Assembly (NCBI RefSeq): GCF_002218085.1
Contig: NZ_BDUC01000003.1
Span: 1-64,000 of the forward strand
From: Tolypothrix sp. NIES-4075
GTDB taxonomy: Bacteria; Cyanobacteriota; Cyanobacteriia; Cyanobacteriales; Nostocaceae
Direction: 5' to 3'
Length of the DNA stretch: 64,000 bases
Positions 62,623 to 64,000 of this stretch are shown here, one piece after another. The notes under the pieces were generated by a model. The model was not told where the DNA came from and did not search any database. It saw only the letters and a list, made by a program, of their open reading frames with translations. Every line of letters begins with the position of its first letter. Positions within the stretch are counted from its first letter, which is position 1. A program made the translations under genes and the position numbers.

Positions 62623-63261
62623 TTACTATATTTTCTGGCAACAGATTTACTATGACACATAGATGGAAAACGCCCATTCCACTGCTGATTTGTTTTGGGT
62701 TTGTGTTTTGTGAGAGAAAAATTAGGCGATCGCAGCTACTTCTGTGAGTTATTAAATATTCTCAACTTTCAAGGGCAGAGCTGGGGATTTTAGTTAATGC
62801 GATCGATTAGACAGCCTTAATTGCAATAGATTTTTTAATTTTTTTCTGACTTATTAGCAATTTTCACATCAAAAAATAAGTCTTCACATTAATGGGGGCT
62901 AATTTTTTTGTTTTTTAACTTGTAGGGTTTAGAGCGATCGCACGATATTAAATATTCCAATCCTCCAAAAATTATCCAATTTTCGTTATATTCTTATCCC
63001 TCCCAAGAGAGGGACGATTTTTGCCCTCCAAAAATCACGTAGCAGTGCATTGCCTTGTAGCGACTGCAAAGGAGAGGTTCCGTTGATTTAATGCGATCGG
63101 CTCTTGACGAAGATGGTTTTCACAAAATGGTTTACTTCCATTTTACCTAATATTTTGGAGTTGCTCGAAGACTAGCGTAGAAGTTAGTCACAACTGGAAA
63201 TATCGTTTTCCACCGACTCAATATATTAAATACATCGAAGTCAATATTAGTGAGTTTCAAA
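62623..63261. other. Long intergenic region, divergent
   Basis: No gene is seen in about 640 bp. It separates csx3 (minus) from a plus-strand membrane protein gene and holds both promoters. A TCCCTCCCAAGAGAGGGACG hairpin-like stretch lies near 62998-63017. Several HIP1 sites occur. Confidence 0.4.
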
Positions 63262-63876
63262 ATGAACAAAGAATCCGTAGAAAAAAGCCAATTTCTTTCA
63301 GGACTAATCGCAATTGAAGCTGGAATATATGAGGAGTTAGTCTCTTTAGTAGGTGAAGATGCAAAGAAAGCTGTAGAAACGATTAGACAACACTCTTATA
63401 TTTCTGCTACCTGTGGTGTTCTTGTTGTGGCTCCAGGAGTCGATCTCTTAGCGTTTGTTGCCAATACTTGGACAATGTATGCTCGGATAAATAGCGCACT
63501 TGGTATTTCAATCAGCAAAAACATTTTAAAATCAGTTGCATCAGCAATAGGAACAAATATATTGTCAATCATTCCTGGAATGATATTAAGTTCAGTTGGA
63601 GGTTCTATTTTAAAAATAGTGCCCGGTTTAGGAACAGCCGGAGGAATGGCAATAACAGGTACTACGTTCTATGCTCTCTCTACTGTTATGGGTTGGACTT
63701 ACTTAAAAGCAATCATGTTTCTTGTTTCTTCAGATGTACCCATTAATGAAACAAACTTGAAAGTTGCAACAAAGCAAGTTACGAAAGACAAGGATTTTAT
63801 CAAAGAAATATACAATTCCGCAAAATCTGATTTTCAAGAAGAAGAAAAAAAATCCGGCTCTGCTAATGATAAATAA
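63262..63876 (+). CDS. DUF697-like membrane protein
   Basis: The product of about 204 residues has a helical start (ESVEKSQFLSGLIAIEAGIY), then hydrophobic, Gly-rich segments (GVLVVAPGVDLLAFVANTWT; ILKSVASAIGTNILSIIPGM; IVPGLGTAGGMAITGTTFYA). It ends with a charged tail. This resembles DUF697/YcjF-type proteins. The GTG at 63250 gives four more residues; the ATG at 63262 is preferred. Function unknown; no operon partner is visible before the window ends. Confidence 0.6.
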   Translation: MNKESVEKSQFLSGLIAIEAGIYEELVSLVGEDAKKAVETIRQHSYISATCGVLVVAPGVDLLAFVANTWTMYARINSALGISISKNILKSVASAIGTNILSIIPGMILSSVGGSILKIVPGLGTAGGMAITGTTFYALSTVMGWTYLKAIMFLVSSDVPINETNLKVATKQVTKDKDFIKEIYNSAKSDFQEEEKKSGSANDK

Positions 63877-64000
63877 TCAGGCAAATTTGATATTAATTAA
63901 AAAATTAATTAAGTATCAAGTTATTCGTATCTATAAAAATAATCATTAGCGTTAGCAAAATAATCCCTAAAATTCACATTTTGTTAGTAATAAAAAAGCC

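Overview
The window reads as chromosomal or large-plasmid DNA of a cyanobacterium, probably a filamentous or Nostocales-like one. The evidence is frequent HIP1 octamers (GCGATCGC), a near-canonical cyanobacterial GvpA, a fused Ser/Thr-His kinase of the HstK type, the cyanobacteria-typical TIGR03985 CRISPR-associated protein, and IS200/IS605 (tnpB-type) debris. No rRNA or tRNA was seen. All calls come from reading the sequence by eye; no database search was run.

Layout. (1) 1-4.4 kb: an IS110-like transposase part, a single-domain PLAT protein, a NarL-type response regulator, and an IS605-type tnpB element. The element lies between that regulator and its probable kinase. The tnpB gene is itself split by a 679-bp insert carrying an antisense LAGLIDADG homing-endonuclease gene. 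(2) 4.4-10.7 kb: a 2101-residue Ser/Thr kinase-AAA-GAF-PAS-histidine kinase. (3) 10.7-11.7 kb: relics, namely a tnpB 3' part and a scrap of a Cas6-type C-terminal tail. (4) 11.7-21.7 kb: a complete type III-A (Csm) operon on the minus strand: csx3-AAA, cas10/csm1, csm2, csm3, csm4, csm5, cas6, then two CARF genes, one of them truncated. A divergent TIGR03985 gene follows. (5) 23.65-25.85 kb: a CRISPR array of 31 repeats read on the minus strand, with its leader and a second cas6 that has an HTH-like tail. The 5' region of this cas6 carries a CRISPR-repeat-like hairpin. (6) 27.8-53.9 kb: a large gas-vesicle-centred island. (7) 54.1-62.6 kb: a type III-B-like (Cmr) locus on the minus strand: csx3-AAA, cas10/cmr2, cmr3, an interruption with two small genes, cmr4, cmr5, and a two-RAMP cmr6/cmr1-like protein. 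(8) A DUF697-like membrane protein at the right end.

How the parts may work together. Neither Cas10 shows an HD nuclease motif, but both keep the GGDD palm motif. Both loci start with a Csx3 domain fused to a P-loop ATPase, and the III-A locus carries CARF genes. The two systems therefore look tuned to cyclic-oligoadenylate signalling rather than DNA cutting. In the III-B-like locus the Cmr4 residue that should be the RNA-cutting Asp appears to be Leu, so this complex may sense RNA without slicing it. There is one array and no cas1/cas2 in the window, so the two complexes may share crRNAs.

The gas-vesicle island is the best candidate for an undescribed system. Canonical gvpA, C-like, N, J, K, F, G and V-like genes are flanked by two CDC48-type AAA+ ATPases, two LamG (lectin-like) proteins, an ArsA/Get3-like tandem ATPase, a Ser/Thr kinase-formylglycine-enzyme fusion, a ClpB-like AAA+, a VWA protein, an FHA protein and a radical-SAM activase. 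One LamG protein is fused to a GvpF/L domain. The other carries about 18 tandem 18-residue Gly/Ala repeats. I infer a gas vesicle with a dedicated phospho-regulated assembly or remodelling machinery and a lectin-like coat; this is not proven by sequence.
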